Shown here: positions 17,582 through 27,741 of the stretch, in pieces
Layout of the letters: each line of letters opens with the position of its first letter
Numbering within the stretch: the first letter of the stretch is position 1
NCBI RefSeq assembly: GCF_900109665.1
Contig: NZ_FOAO01000014.1
Span: forward strand, 80,184-144,183
Origin: Blastococcus sp. DSM 46786
Lineage (GTDB): Bacteria; Actinomycetota; Actinomycetes; Mycobacteriales; Geodermatophilaceae
DNA: 64,000 nt
Reading direction: 5' to 3'
Made by a program: the position numbers and the translations under genes
Notes under the pieces: generated by a model
What the model was told of the DNA's origin: nothing
The model's input: only the letters and a program-made list of their open reading frames with translations
The model's database searches: none

Positions 17582-18150
17582 GTGGGGTTGCTGACCGTGG
17601 GCCACGGGTCCGACGACCGCGTCGCGCTGGGCACCCGGCTCACCGCGGCGGGGATCGACCTGCTGGTCGACGTGCGGCGGTTCCCCGGCAGCCGCGCCAA
17701 CCCCGACGTGCGGCGGGAGGCGCTCGCCGGGTGGCTGCCCGAGGCGGGGATCGGTTACCGGTGGGAGGAGCGCCTCGGCGGCCGCCGCCGGTTGGCGCGC
17801 GACGAGCCGGTCGCCGACGGGTGGTGGACCGTCGCCCAGTTCGCCGCGTACGCCGGCCACACCCGGACGCCGGAGTTCGCTGCCGCGCTGGACGAGGTGC
17901 TCGCCGCGGCGGCGGGCGCCACGGTGGCGGTGCTGTGCAGCGAGTACGTGTGGTGGCGCTGCCACCGGCGGCTGATCGCCGACGTCGCCGTCCTGGGCCG
18001 CGGCGTGGCCGTCGGGCACCTGATGCCCGACGGCCGGGTGGCAGCCCACCGCCCGGCCGACGGCGCGAGGCCCGGCGACGACGGCCTCGTCCACTGGCCG
18101 GCTCCCCGTGTTGATCAGGTCACCTGGTCAACACGGACCCCAGCCGGGGG

Positions 18151-18169
<19 letters not shown>
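17582..18169 (+). CDS. DUF488 family protein
   Basis: A 195-residue protein. The N-terminus GLLTVGHGSDDRVALGTRL and LLVDVRRFPGSRANPD are the conserved DUF488 start, and the CSEYVWWRCHRRLIAD segment with two Cys is its conserved core. The function of the family is unsettled. GTG 17582 follows an AGGGAGGA sequence. The last codons run through a 31-base palindrome and overlap the convergent pruA stop by 19 bases, so the normal C-terminus may be a few residues shorter in relatives. Confidence 0.85.
18106..18136. terminator. Palindrome at the convergent DUF488/pruA ends
   Basis: CCGTGTTGATCAGGT and ACCTGGTCAACACGG pair over 15 bases with one G-T wobble. The element lies inside the last codons of the DUF488 gene and 15 bases beyond the pruA stop, a fitting place for a shared terminator. 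Confidence 0.6.
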
Positions 18170-19776
<1,607 letters not shown>

Positions 19777-19792
19777 GAGAAGACCTCTCGGT

Positions 19793-20725
19793 TCAGGAGC
19801 GGGTGGCCAGGGAGCGGAGGAAGAAGGCGACGTTCGCCGGGCGCTCGGCCAGCCGGCGCACGAAGTAGCCGTACCAGTCGGCGCCGTAGGGCACGTAGGC
19901 CCGCACGCGGGTGCCGGCGGCGGCCAGCCGGCGCTGCTCGTCGGGACGGATGCCGTAGAGCATCTGCACCTCCCAGGAGTCGGCGGCCCGCGAGTGCTGC
20001 GCCGCCAGCTCGTGCGCCCGCTGCAGCATCGCGGGGTCGTGCGAGCCCACCATGGGGTACCCGGGCCCGCTCATGAGGATCTCCAGGCACCGGCGGTAGG
20101 CGGCGTCGACGTCCCGCTTGCGCTGGTGGGCGACCTGCTCCGGCTCGTCGTAGGCGCCCTTGACCAGCCGCACCCGGGAGCCGCTCACCGCGAGCGCCTT
20201 GGCGTCGTCCACGGTGCGGTGCAGCATCGACTGCAGGACGGCGCCGGTCGCCGGGTGCTCCTTCCGCAGCTCGGCGACGGCGGCGAGCGTGGAGTCGACC
20301 GTGCGGTGGTCCTCCATGTCGAGGGTGACCGTGGTCCCCGCGGCGGAGGCGGCCTCGACGACCGGGCGGACCAGCTCGAGCGCGAGGTCGTGCCCGCCGT
20401 CGGGCAACGCCTGGCCGAACGCGGAGAGCTTCACCGACACCTCGGCCGCCGGCCCCAGCCCCAGCGGGGCCAGCGCCTCGAGGGCGGCGAGGTAGGCGTC
20501 GCGGGTGCGCCGCGCCTGCGCCCGGTCGGTGACGTCCTCGCCCAGGTGGTCGAGGGTGACCGCGATGCCGTCGGGGGCCAGCGCGCGCACCGCCGCGATG
20601 GCGTCGTCCAGCGACTCACCCGCGACGAAGCGGTCGACCACCCGGCGGGTGGCCGGCGTGCCGGTGACCGCCCGGCGCAGGGCCGGCCGGCGGGAGGCGG
20701 CCAGCAAGGCCTTCTGCAGCACCAC
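19793..20725 (-). CDS. Proline dehydrogenase (monofunctional)
   Basis: A 310-residue FAD enzyme of the PRODH family that oxidises proline to pyrroline-5-carboxylate at the membrane. RLVKGAYDEPEQVAHQRK and the C-terminal GADWYGYFVRRLAERPAN are conserved catalytic segments. GTG 20725 is chosen because GGAGGAGG lies five bases upstream; the frame is open further but without domain content. It is divergent from a PucR-type regulator, with a 20-base palindrome between them. Confidence 0.93.
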   Translation of the reverse strand: MVLQKALLAASRRPALRRAVTGTPATRRVVDRFVAGESLDDAIAAVRALAPDGIAVTLDHLGEDVTDRAQARRTRDAYLAALEALAPLGLGPAAEVSVKLSAFGQALPDGGHDLALELVRPVVEAASAAGTTVTLDMEDHRTVDSTLAAVAELRKEHPATGAVLQSMLHRTVDDAKALAVSGSRVRLVKGAYDEPEQVAHQRKRDVDAAYRRCLEILMSGPGYPMVGSHDPAMLQRAHELAAQHSRAADSWEVQMLYGIRPDEQRRLAAAGTRVRAYVPYGADWYGYFVRRLAERPANVAFFLRSLATRS

Positions 20726-20820
20726 GGGTCCTCCTCCAGCCGACGCCACGTGCCCCTCGAACGCTAGGTACCCCCAACCCGTCCGGACCAGCGACAGATG
20801 TCGGGAATCCTCGGATCTGC

Positions 20821-20840
20821 TCTCATACAGCTGTACGAGA
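20821..20840. promoter_or_regulatory. Candidate operator between proline operon and regulator
   Basis: TCTCATACAGCTGTACGAGA is a 20-base palindrome with only one mismatched pair (A/C at positions 5 and 16). It lies 22 bases before the regulator start and 95 bases before the proline dehydrogenase start. Its place between divergent genes suggests it is the site for the PucR-type regulator. Binding is inferred. Confidence 0.6.
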
Positions 20841-20862
20841 CCCGGCACGGAGGGGGACGGCG

Positions 20863-21993
20863 GTGCGCGACGAGCTGCAGGAGCTGGTCGACGAGGTGTC
20901 CCGGGTGCTCGGCGCCCCCGCCACGCTGGAGGACGCCGGCTTCACGCTGCTGGCCTTCTGCGCGCACGACGACAGCGGGGCCGATCCCATGGACGCCGTC
21001 CGCACCCGATCGATCCTCACCCGCGGCTCCACCCCCGAGACCCGGCGCTGGTTCGAGGACTTCGGCATCGCCTCGGCGACCCGGCCGATGCGGACACCGG
21101 CCGACCCCGCGGCCGGCGTGCTCACCCGGCTGGTGCTGCCCGTCCGCCACGAGGACCGCACCCGCGGCTACCTCTGGCTGCTCGACGACGGGCGCATCGA
21201 CCCCGACGACGACGCCGACCCGGCGCTGCGCCGCGCGCTGGACCTGGCCGCCGACGCCGGCCGCACGCTGGCCGGCCGGCCCGCCGACGACCTCGGGCAG
21301 GTGCTCGCCGACGCGCTGACCGGCCGGCCGGCGGCACGGGCGCAGGCCGCCCTGCGGCTCGGCGACCGGCTGCCCGCCGGGGGTGCCCAGGTGCTGGTCG
21401 CCCTCTGCCCCGCCGACGGCTCGCCGGCGCCGGGCCGGCCGCTGCCCGGGGCAGGCGCGGTGGCCACGCTCCTCGACGACGGGATCGCCGTGCTCGTCCC
21501 GCTGCCGTCGCCCGCGGACCTGCGCCCGGCGGGTGCGCTCGCCGCGGCGTCCCTGGCCGCCCTGCCGGCCGGCAGCACCGCCGGCGTCTCGTCGGCCCGC
21601 CGCGGCACCGGCGATCTGCCCGGCCAGTGGGCCGAGGCCCGGGCGGCGGCACGGGTGGCCGCGGCGGTCGGCCGGTTCTACCCCGTCGCCCGCTGGGGGG
21701 AGCTCGGCGGGTGGCGGGCGGCCACGGCGCTGCCCGGACCCGACCCGGTGCTGGCCCCGCTGCTCGCCGACCCGGTCCTCACGACGACGGCGGAGACGTT
21801 CCTCGACTGCGCCGGCAGCGCGGCCCGGACGGCGGCGGCGCTGCACGTCCACCGGCAGACCCTGTACTACCGACTGGGCCGCATCGCGGCGCTGACCGGA
21901 CTGGACCTCGCCGACGGCGACGCACGCCTGCTCCTGCACGCCGGTCTGCGCGCCGCCCGGCTCTCCGGAGGGCCCCGGCTCGACCGCCCGTGA
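20863..21993 (+). CDS. PucR family transcriptional regulator, likely proline-responsive
   Basis: A 376-residue regulator. The C-terminal helix-turn-helix segment TAAALHVHRQTLYYRLGRIAAL is diagnostic of the PucR/CdaR family. The N-terminal part is a variable sensory region. Being divergent from proline dehydrogenase, it most likely activates proline catabolism, as PucR-type regulators do in mycobacteria. Its stop codon overlaps a possible GTG start of the heme oxygenase gene (GTGA), an unexpected link with the photoreceptor genes downstream. Confidence 0.85.
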   Translation: MRDELQELVDEVSRVLGAPATLEDAGFTLLAFCAHDDSGADPMDAVRTRSILTRGSTPETRRWFEDFGIASATRPMRTPADPAAGVLTRLVLPVRHEDRTRGYLWLLDDGRIDPDDDADPALRRALDLAADAGRTLAGRPADDLGQVLADALTGRPAARAQAALRLGDRLPAGGAQVLVALCPADGSPAPGRPLPGAGAVATLLDDGIAVLVPLPSPADLRPAGALAAASLAALPAGSTAGVSSARRGTGDLPGQWAEARAAARVAAAVGRFYPVARWGELGGWRAATALPGPDPVLAPLLADPVLTTTAETFLDCAGSAARTAAALHVHRQTLYYRLGRIAALTGLDLADGDARLLLHAGLRAARLSGGPRLDRP

Positions 21994-22022
21994 TCACCGA
22001 CCGTCACCTACTCTCCATCTCG

Positions 22023-22664
22023 ATGGCTGCGGGAGACATGGCTGCGCAGGTGGAGCACCCCCGCAGCGGGCACGACGACGTCCTGCGCGCGCTGCGCACC
22101 GGGACGGCCGGGGAGCACCAGCTCCTCGAGGACACCCTGGACCTGCTCGACCCGGAGCTGGACCGGGCACGGCTGGCGCACGTGCTCGGCCTGATGCACG
22201 GCTTCTGGACGGCGGCCGAGCGCGGGCTGGACGAGTGGGCCGCCCACCACCCCGCCGACGCCGCGCGGGTGGACTGGGCCCACCGCCGCCGGGCCGGGCT
22301 GTTCGCCGCGGACCTCGCGACGCTGGGCGCCCCCGTGCCCGGCGCGGCACCCGAGCTGCCGGCGGTCCCCGGCACCGACGAGGCGCTGGGCCGGCTCTAC
22401 GTGCTTGAGGGCTCCACCCTCGGCGGCACGTTCATCGACCGGCACCTCGCCGCGCTGCCCCGCCTGGCCGGCGTCCGCCTCCGGGCCTTCTCGCCCTACG
22501 GCGGCGAGACCGGCGCGATGTGGGCCGCCTACCGCCGGGTCGCCCGGGCGCACGTGGCCGCGGGTGGGGACGCCGAGCGCGTCCTCGGCGCGGCGCGCGA
22601 CGCGTTCCGCGCGCTCACCGGGTGGTGCCGGCCCGCCGCGCGGGCGCAGGCGGTCGGGGCGTGA
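22023..22664 (+). CDS. Biliverdin-producing heme oxygenase (BphO-like)
   Basis: A 213-residue heme oxygenase-like protein. LRTGTAGEHQLLEDTLDLLD contains the expected proximal His near the N-terminus, and GRLYVLEGSTLGGTFIDRHL is the conserved distal helix of bacterial heme oxygenases. It would open heme to biliverdin, the chromophore for the phytochrome encoded next. Possible starts are GTG 21990 (overlapping the upstream stop), ATG 22023 and ATG 22038; 22023 is a compromise. Its stop overlaps the phytochrome start (GTGA). Confidence 0.85.
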   Translation: MAAGDMAAQVEHPRSGHDDVLRALRTGTAGEHQLLEDTLDLLDPELDRARLAHVLGLMHGFWTAAERGLDEWAAHHPADAARVDWAHRRRAGLFAADLATLGAPVPGAAPELPAVPGTDEALGRLYVLEGSTLGGTFIDRHLAALPRLAGVRLRAFSPYGGETGAMWAAYRRVARAHVAAGGDAERVLGAARDAFRALTGWCRPAARAQAVGA

Positions 22665-25027
22665 TCGAGGCCGGGCAGGAGGTCGGGTTCCTGGCCCCGG
22701 GCGAACCGGTGGACCTCACCAACTGCGAGCGCGAACCCATCCACGTCCCGGGCAGCATCCAGCCGCGGGGCGTGCTGATCGCGGTGCGCGACCCCGACTG
22801 GATCGTCCAGCAGGTGTCGGAGAACCTCGAAGACCTCACCGGCGTGGACTGGCGGCAGGCGCTGGGCCGGCCGCTGACCGAGGTCATCGGCGTCGCGCCG
22901 GCCGATGCGGTGGTCCGCTCGGCGAGCGCCTTCGGCGACCTGCGCGAGCGCAACCCGGTGGAGATCACCCTCGACGTCGCCGGCGAGCCGGTGCCCGTCG
23001 ACGCCCTCCTGCACCGCACCGTGGTCGACCCCGGCCCGGTGCGCCCGGTGCACGGCGAGCCCGTCGCCGTCCCCGAGGAGTCGGCGCCGGTCACCACCCT
23101 CGTCGTCGAGCTGGAGCCGGCGCGCGGGCCGCGGCCGTTCTCCTTCCCGAACACGTACCAGGCGGTGCGCAGCACCGTCGCCGCCCTGGACCGGGCCACC
23201 GGCCTCCAGGAGCTCTACGACATCACCGCCCGGGCCGTGCGCGCCCTGACCGGGTTCGACCGGGTGATGGTCTACCGCTACGACGCCGACTACAACGGCG
23301 AGGTGGTGGCCGAGGCGAAGGCGCCGCACCTCAACTCGTTCCTCGGCCTGCACTACCCGGCCTCGGACATCCCCGCCCAGGCGCGGGCGTTGTACGAGAA
23401 GAACTGGATCCGGCTGATCTCCGACGTCGACTACGCGCCGGTGCCGATCCGGCCGGCGGACCACCCGGCCAGCGGCCGGCCGCTGGACCTCACCTACTCC
23501 GCCCTGCGCAGCGTCTCCCCCGTCCACGTGGAGTACCTGCACAACATGGGCGTGCGGTCCTCGATGTCGATCTCCCTGCTGCGCGGCGACACGCTGTGGG
23601 GCCTCATCGCGTGCCACCACTACGACGGTCCGCACGCGCCGCCCTACGCCACCCGGGCCGCGGCCGAGTTCCTGGGGTCGACGCTGTCGGTGCGGCTGAT
23701 CGACCGGGCGCAGGAGGACGAGTTCGACCGGGCGCTGCGCGCACGCTCCACGCTGGCGTGGCTGACCGCCGCCGCCATGGACGAGGAGCGCCCGCTCACC
23801 GAGACGCTGCTCGGCTCGCCCAGCCTGCTCGACCTGCTCGACGCCGACGGGGTCGTGCTGTGCCTGCAGGGCGCCCGGGGGGCTGCCGGCGCCGGGATCC
23901 CGCCTGCCCTGGCCGACGCGATCGCCGCATGGGCCGCGGCCCGCGCCGAGGACGTCGTCGCCACCGACGCGCTGGCCGCGGCCGCGCCCGGGATCGGCGC
24001 GGTGGACCCGGCGTGCGGGGTGCTGGTGCTGCCGCTGCCGGAGGGCCAGTACGTGCTGTGGTTCCGCGGCGAGGCCGTGCGGCACGTCGACTGGGGCGGG
24101 GATCCGCACAACAAGGCGATCGCCGAGCGCGAGGGCGCGGACGTCCGGCTCAGCCCCCGCAGGTCCTTCGAGCGCTGGCGCGAGACCGTCCGCGGCCGCT
24201 CCGAGCCGTGGACGGCGCAGGAGACCCGCGAGGCCGCCGAGCTGCGCACCCACCTGCTGGAGGCGCTGTACGCGCGTTCGCGCAGCATCGTGCGCGCCGC
24301 CGAGACCCTGCAGCGCAGCCTGCTGTCCGACCCGCCGGAGCCCGACCACCTGGAGGTGGCGGTGCGCTACGTGCCGGCCGCGCGGGAGGCCCAGGTGGGC
24401 GGCGACTGGTACGACGTCTTCGAGCAGCCCGACGGCTCGACGGTGCTCGTCATCGGCGACGTCGTCGGCCACGACACCCAGGCCGCGGCGACGATGGCCC
24501 AGCTGCGCGGCCTGCTGCGCGGCATCGCCTACGACAGCGCGGCCGGCCCGGCCACCGTGCTGTCCCGGCTGGACGCGGCGATCGAGGGGCTCGGGCTCGG
24601 CGCCATGGCGACCGTGCTGGTCGGCCGCCTGGACCGGCCGGCGGGTTCGGCCGACGACCGCAGCCGGCTGCGCTGGGCCACCGCCGGGCACCTGCCGCCG
24701 CTGCTGGTCGCGCCCGACGGCTCCCAGCAGCTGCTGGTGCCCGACCGCCCCGGCCTGCTGCTGGGCGTGGATCCCTCGCTGCCCCGCGCCGAGCACGAGA
24801 CGGACGTCCCCGGCGGCTCGACGCTGCTGCTCTACACCGACGGGCTGGTAGAGCGCCGTGACCAGGTGTTCGACGACGGCGTCGACCTGCTGGCCCGGGC
24901 GTTCGCCGGGCTGCGCCACCTGCCGGTGCCCGAGATGTGCGACGCGCTCATCGAGCGGCTGCTGCCCGAGGGCGGGGAGGACGACGTCGCGCTCGTCGCC
25001 GTCCGGCTGCGGTCGCCGCACGGCTGA
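22661..25027 (+). CDS. Bacteriophytochrome with PP2C (SpoIIE) phosphatase output
   Basis: A 788-residue red/far-red photoreceptor. The N-terminal PAS segment NCEREPIHVPGSIQPRG carries Cys22 at the biliverdin-attachment position of bacterial phytochromes. The GAF domain has PASDIP (233-238) and the conserved His in SPVHVEYL. The PHY domain has the tongue motif PRRSFERW (499-506). Instead of a histidine kinase, residues about 555-785 form a PP2C phosphatase with GGDWYDVF, VIGDVVGHD and EDDVALVAV metal motifs intact. Light would thus change protein dephosphorylation, probably of an anti-sigma antagonist. GTG 22661 overlaps the heme oxygenase stop. Confidence 0.93.
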   Translation: MIEAGQEVGFLAPGEPVDLTNCEREPIHVPGSIQPRGVLIAVRDPDWIVQQVSENLEDLTGVDWRQALGRPLTEVIGVAPADAVVRSASAFGDLRERNPVEITLDVAGEPVPVDALLHRTVVDPGPVRPVHGEPVAVPEESAPVTTLVVELEPARGPRPFSFPNTYQAVRSTVAALDRATGLQELYDITARAVRALTGFDRVMVYRYDADYNGEVVAEAKAPHLNSFLGLHYPASDIPAQARALYEKNWIRLISDVDYAPVPIRPADHPASGRPLDLTYSALRSVSPVHVEYLHNMGVRSSMSISLLRGDTLWGLIACHHYDGPHAPPYATRAAAEFLGSTLSVRLIDRAQEDEFDRALRARSTLAWLTAAAMDEERPLTETLLGSPSLLDLLDADGVVLCLQGARGAAGAGIPPALADAIAAWAAARAEDVVATDALAAAAPGIGAVDPACGVLVLPLPEGQYVLWFRGEAVRHVDWGGDPHNKAIAEREGADVRLSPRRSFERWRETVRGRSEPWTAQETREAAELRTHLLEALYARSRSIVRAAETLQRSLLSDPPEPDHLEVAVRYVPAAREAQVGGDWYDVFEQPDGSTVLVIGDVVGHDTQAAATMAQLRGLLRGIAYDSAAGPATVLSRLDAAIEGLGLGAMATVLVGRLDRPAGSADDRSRLRWATAGHLPPLLVAPDGSQQLLVPDRPGLLLGVDPSLPRAEHETDVPGGSTLLLYTDGLVERRDQVFDDGVDLLARAFAGLRHLPVPEMCDALIERLLPEGGEDDVALVAVRLRSPHG

Positions 25028-25047
25028 GTCCGCCGTCCGGCCGCCGA

Positions 25048-25320
25048 TCAGCCGCCCGGCGCGGTGAACCGGGGGGTCAGCCCGTCGTCGGGCGGGCCGC
25101 CCCGGCCGGGCAGCGGGCGCTCGTCCTCCGCCGCGCGGACCACGGCGATGGTGTCCAGCGGGTCCGGCGGCCCGGCGGAGCGCCCGCCGCGCTCGAGCGC
25201 GGCGAGCAGCCGCTCCTCGTCGGGCGCGAGGTCACCGGGGCCCAGCCGCCCGCCGGGGCTGCCCGCGTCGGAGCCCGACGCCATCGCGGTGTCGGGCGTC
25301 GGGTCGTCCGGGGCGCTCAT
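25048..25320 (-). CDS. Small acidic hypothetical protein
   Basis: A 90-residue Pro/Gly/Asp-rich protein (MSAPDDPTPDTAMASGSD), largely disordered in appearance, with a central helix DEERLLAALERGG. ATG 25320 has AGGA about ten bases upstream; ATG 25335 in the same frame is 7 bases beyond the upstream stop codon. It follows the SDR gene and probably shares its transcript. Function unknown. Confidence 0.6.
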   Translation of the reverse strand: MSAPDDPTPDTAMASGSDAGSPGGRLGPGDLAPDEERLLAALERGGRSAGPPDPLDTIAVVRAAEDERPLPGRGGPPDDGLTPRFTAPGG

Positions 25321-25341
25321 GCGGGAGTTCCTCATGGTCGG

Positions 25342-26115
25342 TCAGCGGGGGAAGTTCGGCTCGAGCCGCGGGACGACCTGCATCTCGGGGACGAACGCCG
25401 CCGGGTGCAGGAGCAGCAGCGTGCGGATCGCCTCGGCGACCGCCGATGGCGGCATCATCAGGTGCCCCGGGATCCCCCACTGCTCCATCATCGGGGTGTC
25501 CATGGCGGCGGGGATGACGCTCTGCACCCGGCACGGGAACGGCCGCTCGCTGCCGTCGTCGAGCCGCACCGCCTTCTCCCGCAGTTCGCGCTGGATGCAC
25601 CGGGTCGCGTTGAGGAAGCCGGCCTTGGAGCCGTTGTAGGCGATCGCCCCGCTGCCCGAGGTGATCGCCGACAGCGAGACGACGTGCACGACGTCGGCGG
25701 TGCGCCCCTCCGGCAGGTGCTGCACCCGCTTCATGAACTCGCTGGTGAGGAAGACCGGCCCCTCGCAGTTCACCGCCTGCACCCGCTGGTAGTCGGCGAG
25801 GTCGATGTCGGTGATGTAGCCGGGCCGGTCGATGCCGGCGACGTTGACCAGCACGTCGAACGCGTCGCCGTGCCGGTCGAACAGGTCGGCGACGACGGCG
25901 CGCCGGCTCTCGTCCCGGGTCACGTCGAGGGCGGCGACCTCTGCGGAACCACCCGCGGCGGTCACCCGGGACAGGGTCTCCTCGCTGCCCGCCGCGTCGA
26001 TGTCGGCGATCGCCACGTGGGCCCCGCCCTCGGCCAGAGCGAGCGCGGTGGCCCGGCCGAGCCCGCTGGCCCCGCCCGTCACGAGTGCGACCCGGCCCTT
26101 CAGCGACGCCTCCAC
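25342..26115 (-). CDS. Short-chain dehydrogenase/reductase
   Basis: A 257-residue classical SDR. TGGASGLG binds the cofactor, NVAGI is the second motif, and the catalytic Tyr-Lys occurs as YNGSK, with the preceding Ser in VVSLSAITSG. The VAIADID segment suggests NAD. The insertion REKAVRLDDGSERPFP before the substrate loop is somewhat unusual. Substrate unknown. Confidence 0.88.
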   Translation of the reverse strand: MEASLKGRVALVTGGASGLGRATALALAEGGAHVAIADIDAAGSEETLSRVTAAGGSAEVAALDVTRDESRRAVVADLFDRHGDAFDVLVNVAGIDRPGYITDIDLADYQRVQAVNCEGPVFLTSEFMKRVQHLPEGRTADVVHVVSLSAITSGSGAIAYNGSKAGFLNATRCIQRELREKAVRLDDGSERPFPCRVQSVIPAAMDTPMMEQWGIPGHLMMPPSAVAEAIRTLLLLHPAAFVPEMQVVPRLEPNFPR

Positions 26116-26191
26116 AGCTGCTCCTCCGTCGTCCGTGCGTGTCCGTCGCGCACAGCCTCGCCGAAAGCCGCCGGGGCCGCAGGTCGGGCCG

Positions 26192-27010
26192 CTACCGCCG
26201 GTCGGACCAGACGTCGGCGAGGGTCACCGTGCGCAGGCCGCGCTCGGCGATCAGCTCCAGGAGCTGCCCGTACACGGTGGTGACGGTGGGGTGGTTGGCG
26301 TGGCCGACGACGATCGTCCGGGCGCTGAACCAGCGCCGGGCCGCGGCCACGAGCTCCTCGGCGGTGAGCACCCGGTAGTCCTCGAAGGTGCCGTTCCACA
26401 TGACGGTGGTCGGGTGCCCGAGGTCGGCGGCGATCCGGTCGGTGCGCTCGTCGTGGGCACCGAAGGGCGGGCGGAAGAAGGGGCTGTCCGCCACCCCGAA
26501 GGTGGCGCGCAGGAAGTCGCGGTTGCGCCGGATCTCCTCGGCCACCTCCCGGTCGCCGAGCGTGGTGAGGTCGGGGTGGGACCAGGTGTGGTTGCCCAGG
26601 GCCACCTGCCCGGAGTCGACGAGCGGGCGCAGCAGCGCGGCGTTCTCCTCCCAGGCGCGGTACCGGCCGTTCGGGAAGAAGGTCATGCGGGTGCCGCTGT
26701 CGGCGGCGAACCGCGCGAACGCCGCGACCACCTCGACGCTGGTGCCGTCGTCGATGGTGAGCGCGAGCAGGTTCCCCTCCCCCGGCAACGCGTCGACCAC
26801 GCCGGTGGGCGGCGCCTGCGGCTCCACCCCGGGGACACCGCGGTGCACCTGCTTCCAGCGCCCGGCGGGGTTCCCGGCCGGTCCGGGCGGGGGCGCCGCC
26901 GCGGGTTCACCCAGCGCGGCCGCGGGCTCGCCGAGCCCGGCCGCGCCGCGTGCCACCGCCGTGCCCGCCACCCCGGCGGCGAGGGCGAGCAGGAACCGTC
27001 GACGGTCCAT
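26192..27010 (-). CDS. Secreted polysaccharide deacetylase
   Basis: A 272-residue NodB-fold protein. The N-terminus MDRRRFLLALAAGVAGTAVA resembles a twin-arginine signal, followed by a Pro/Ala-rich linker. TIDDGT (metal Asp) and HTWSHPDL (two metal His) are the deacetylase motifs, and FFRPPFG the third. It probably removes acetyl groups from cell-wall or other glycans outside the cell. ATG 27010 places the signal at the N-terminus. Confidence 0.87.
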   Translation of the reverse strand: MDRRRFLLALAAGVAGTAVARGAAGLGEPAAALGEPAAAPPPGPAGNPAGRWKQVHRGVPGVEPQAPPTGVVDALPGEGNLLALTIDDGTSVEVVAAFARFAADSGTRMTFFPNGRYRAWEENAALLRPLVDSGQVALGNHTWSHPDLTTLGDREVAEEIRRNRDFLRATFGVADSPFFRPPFGAHDERTDRIAADLGHPTTVMWNGTFEDYRVLTAEELVAAARRWFSARTIVVGHANHPTVTTVYGQLLELIAERGLRTVTLADVWSDRR

Positions 27011-27118
27011 GCCCGGCACGCTAGCCAGGGCCGCGCACCACACCGCGGAGGCCGGTCGACGGCGCGCCGGACCTCGCGGCGGTGCACCCGGCGGCCCGCG
27101 TGCCGTGACGGGGAGTGG

Positions 27119-27658
27119 TCAGCGGCGGTGCAGGCCGGCTTCCTCGATCAGCCGCGTCTGCTCCCGGCACCACGGCGACCAGGCGTCGCCCTCGGTCTCC
27201 TGCCGGCGGCGGAACGCGGCCCAGTCCAGCAGCTCCCAGTCACCCACCTCGGTGGGCTCGGGCGCGGGCGAGCCGGTGAAGCGCCCGACGTAGACCGGGC
27301 ACACCTCGTTCTCCACGATCCCGCGGAACTCCGCGCGGTAGCGGTAGCCCGGCAGCGCGGGGCGGACGTCGGAGACGCCGAGCCCCAGCTCGAAGCCGGC
27401 GCGGCGGGCGATCGCCTCGCCGTCGTCCTCACCGGGGCCCGGGTGGCCGCAGACGGTGTTGGTCCACATGCCGGGGAAGGTCGCCTTGTCCTCGGCCCGG
27501 CGGGTGACCAGCAGCCGGCCGTCGTCGGCGAAGAGGTAGGCCGAGAACGCGCGGTGCAGCGGCGTCTCGCCGTGGTGCACCTCCGGCTTGGGCATGGTGC
27601 CGATCGCCTGCCCGTCCTCGTCTACCAGCACGATGAGCTCGAGAGGTGAGGCGGTCAC
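27119..27658 (-). CDS. idi: Isopentenyl-diphosphate delta-isomerase, type 1
   Basis: A 179-residue Nudix-fold isomerase that converts IPP to DMAPP for isoprenoid synthesis. The catalytic Cys lies in WTNTVCGHP and the catalytic Glu in FRGIVENEVCPVY. HRAFSAYLFADDGRLLVTRRA is the typical family start. The GTG start at 27658 is close to the divergent hydrolase gene. No other isoprenoid gene is adjacent. Confidence 0.95.
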   Translation of the reverse strand: MTASPLELIVLVDEDGQAIGTMPKPEVHHGETPLHRAFSAYLFADDGRLLVTRRAEDKATFPGMWTNTVCGHPGPGEDDGEAIARRAGFELGLGVSDVRPALPGYRYRAEFRGIVENEVCPVYVGRFTGSPAPEPTEVGDWELLDWAAFRRRQETEGDAWSPWCREQTRLIEEAGLHRR

Positions 27659-27741
27659 CGGGTCATCGTCCCCGATCGGTCGCGGAGCCGCCCGTCCCGG
27701 GCGTCCCCCGTGCGGACCGCTGGTGCACGGGGCACAGTTCC

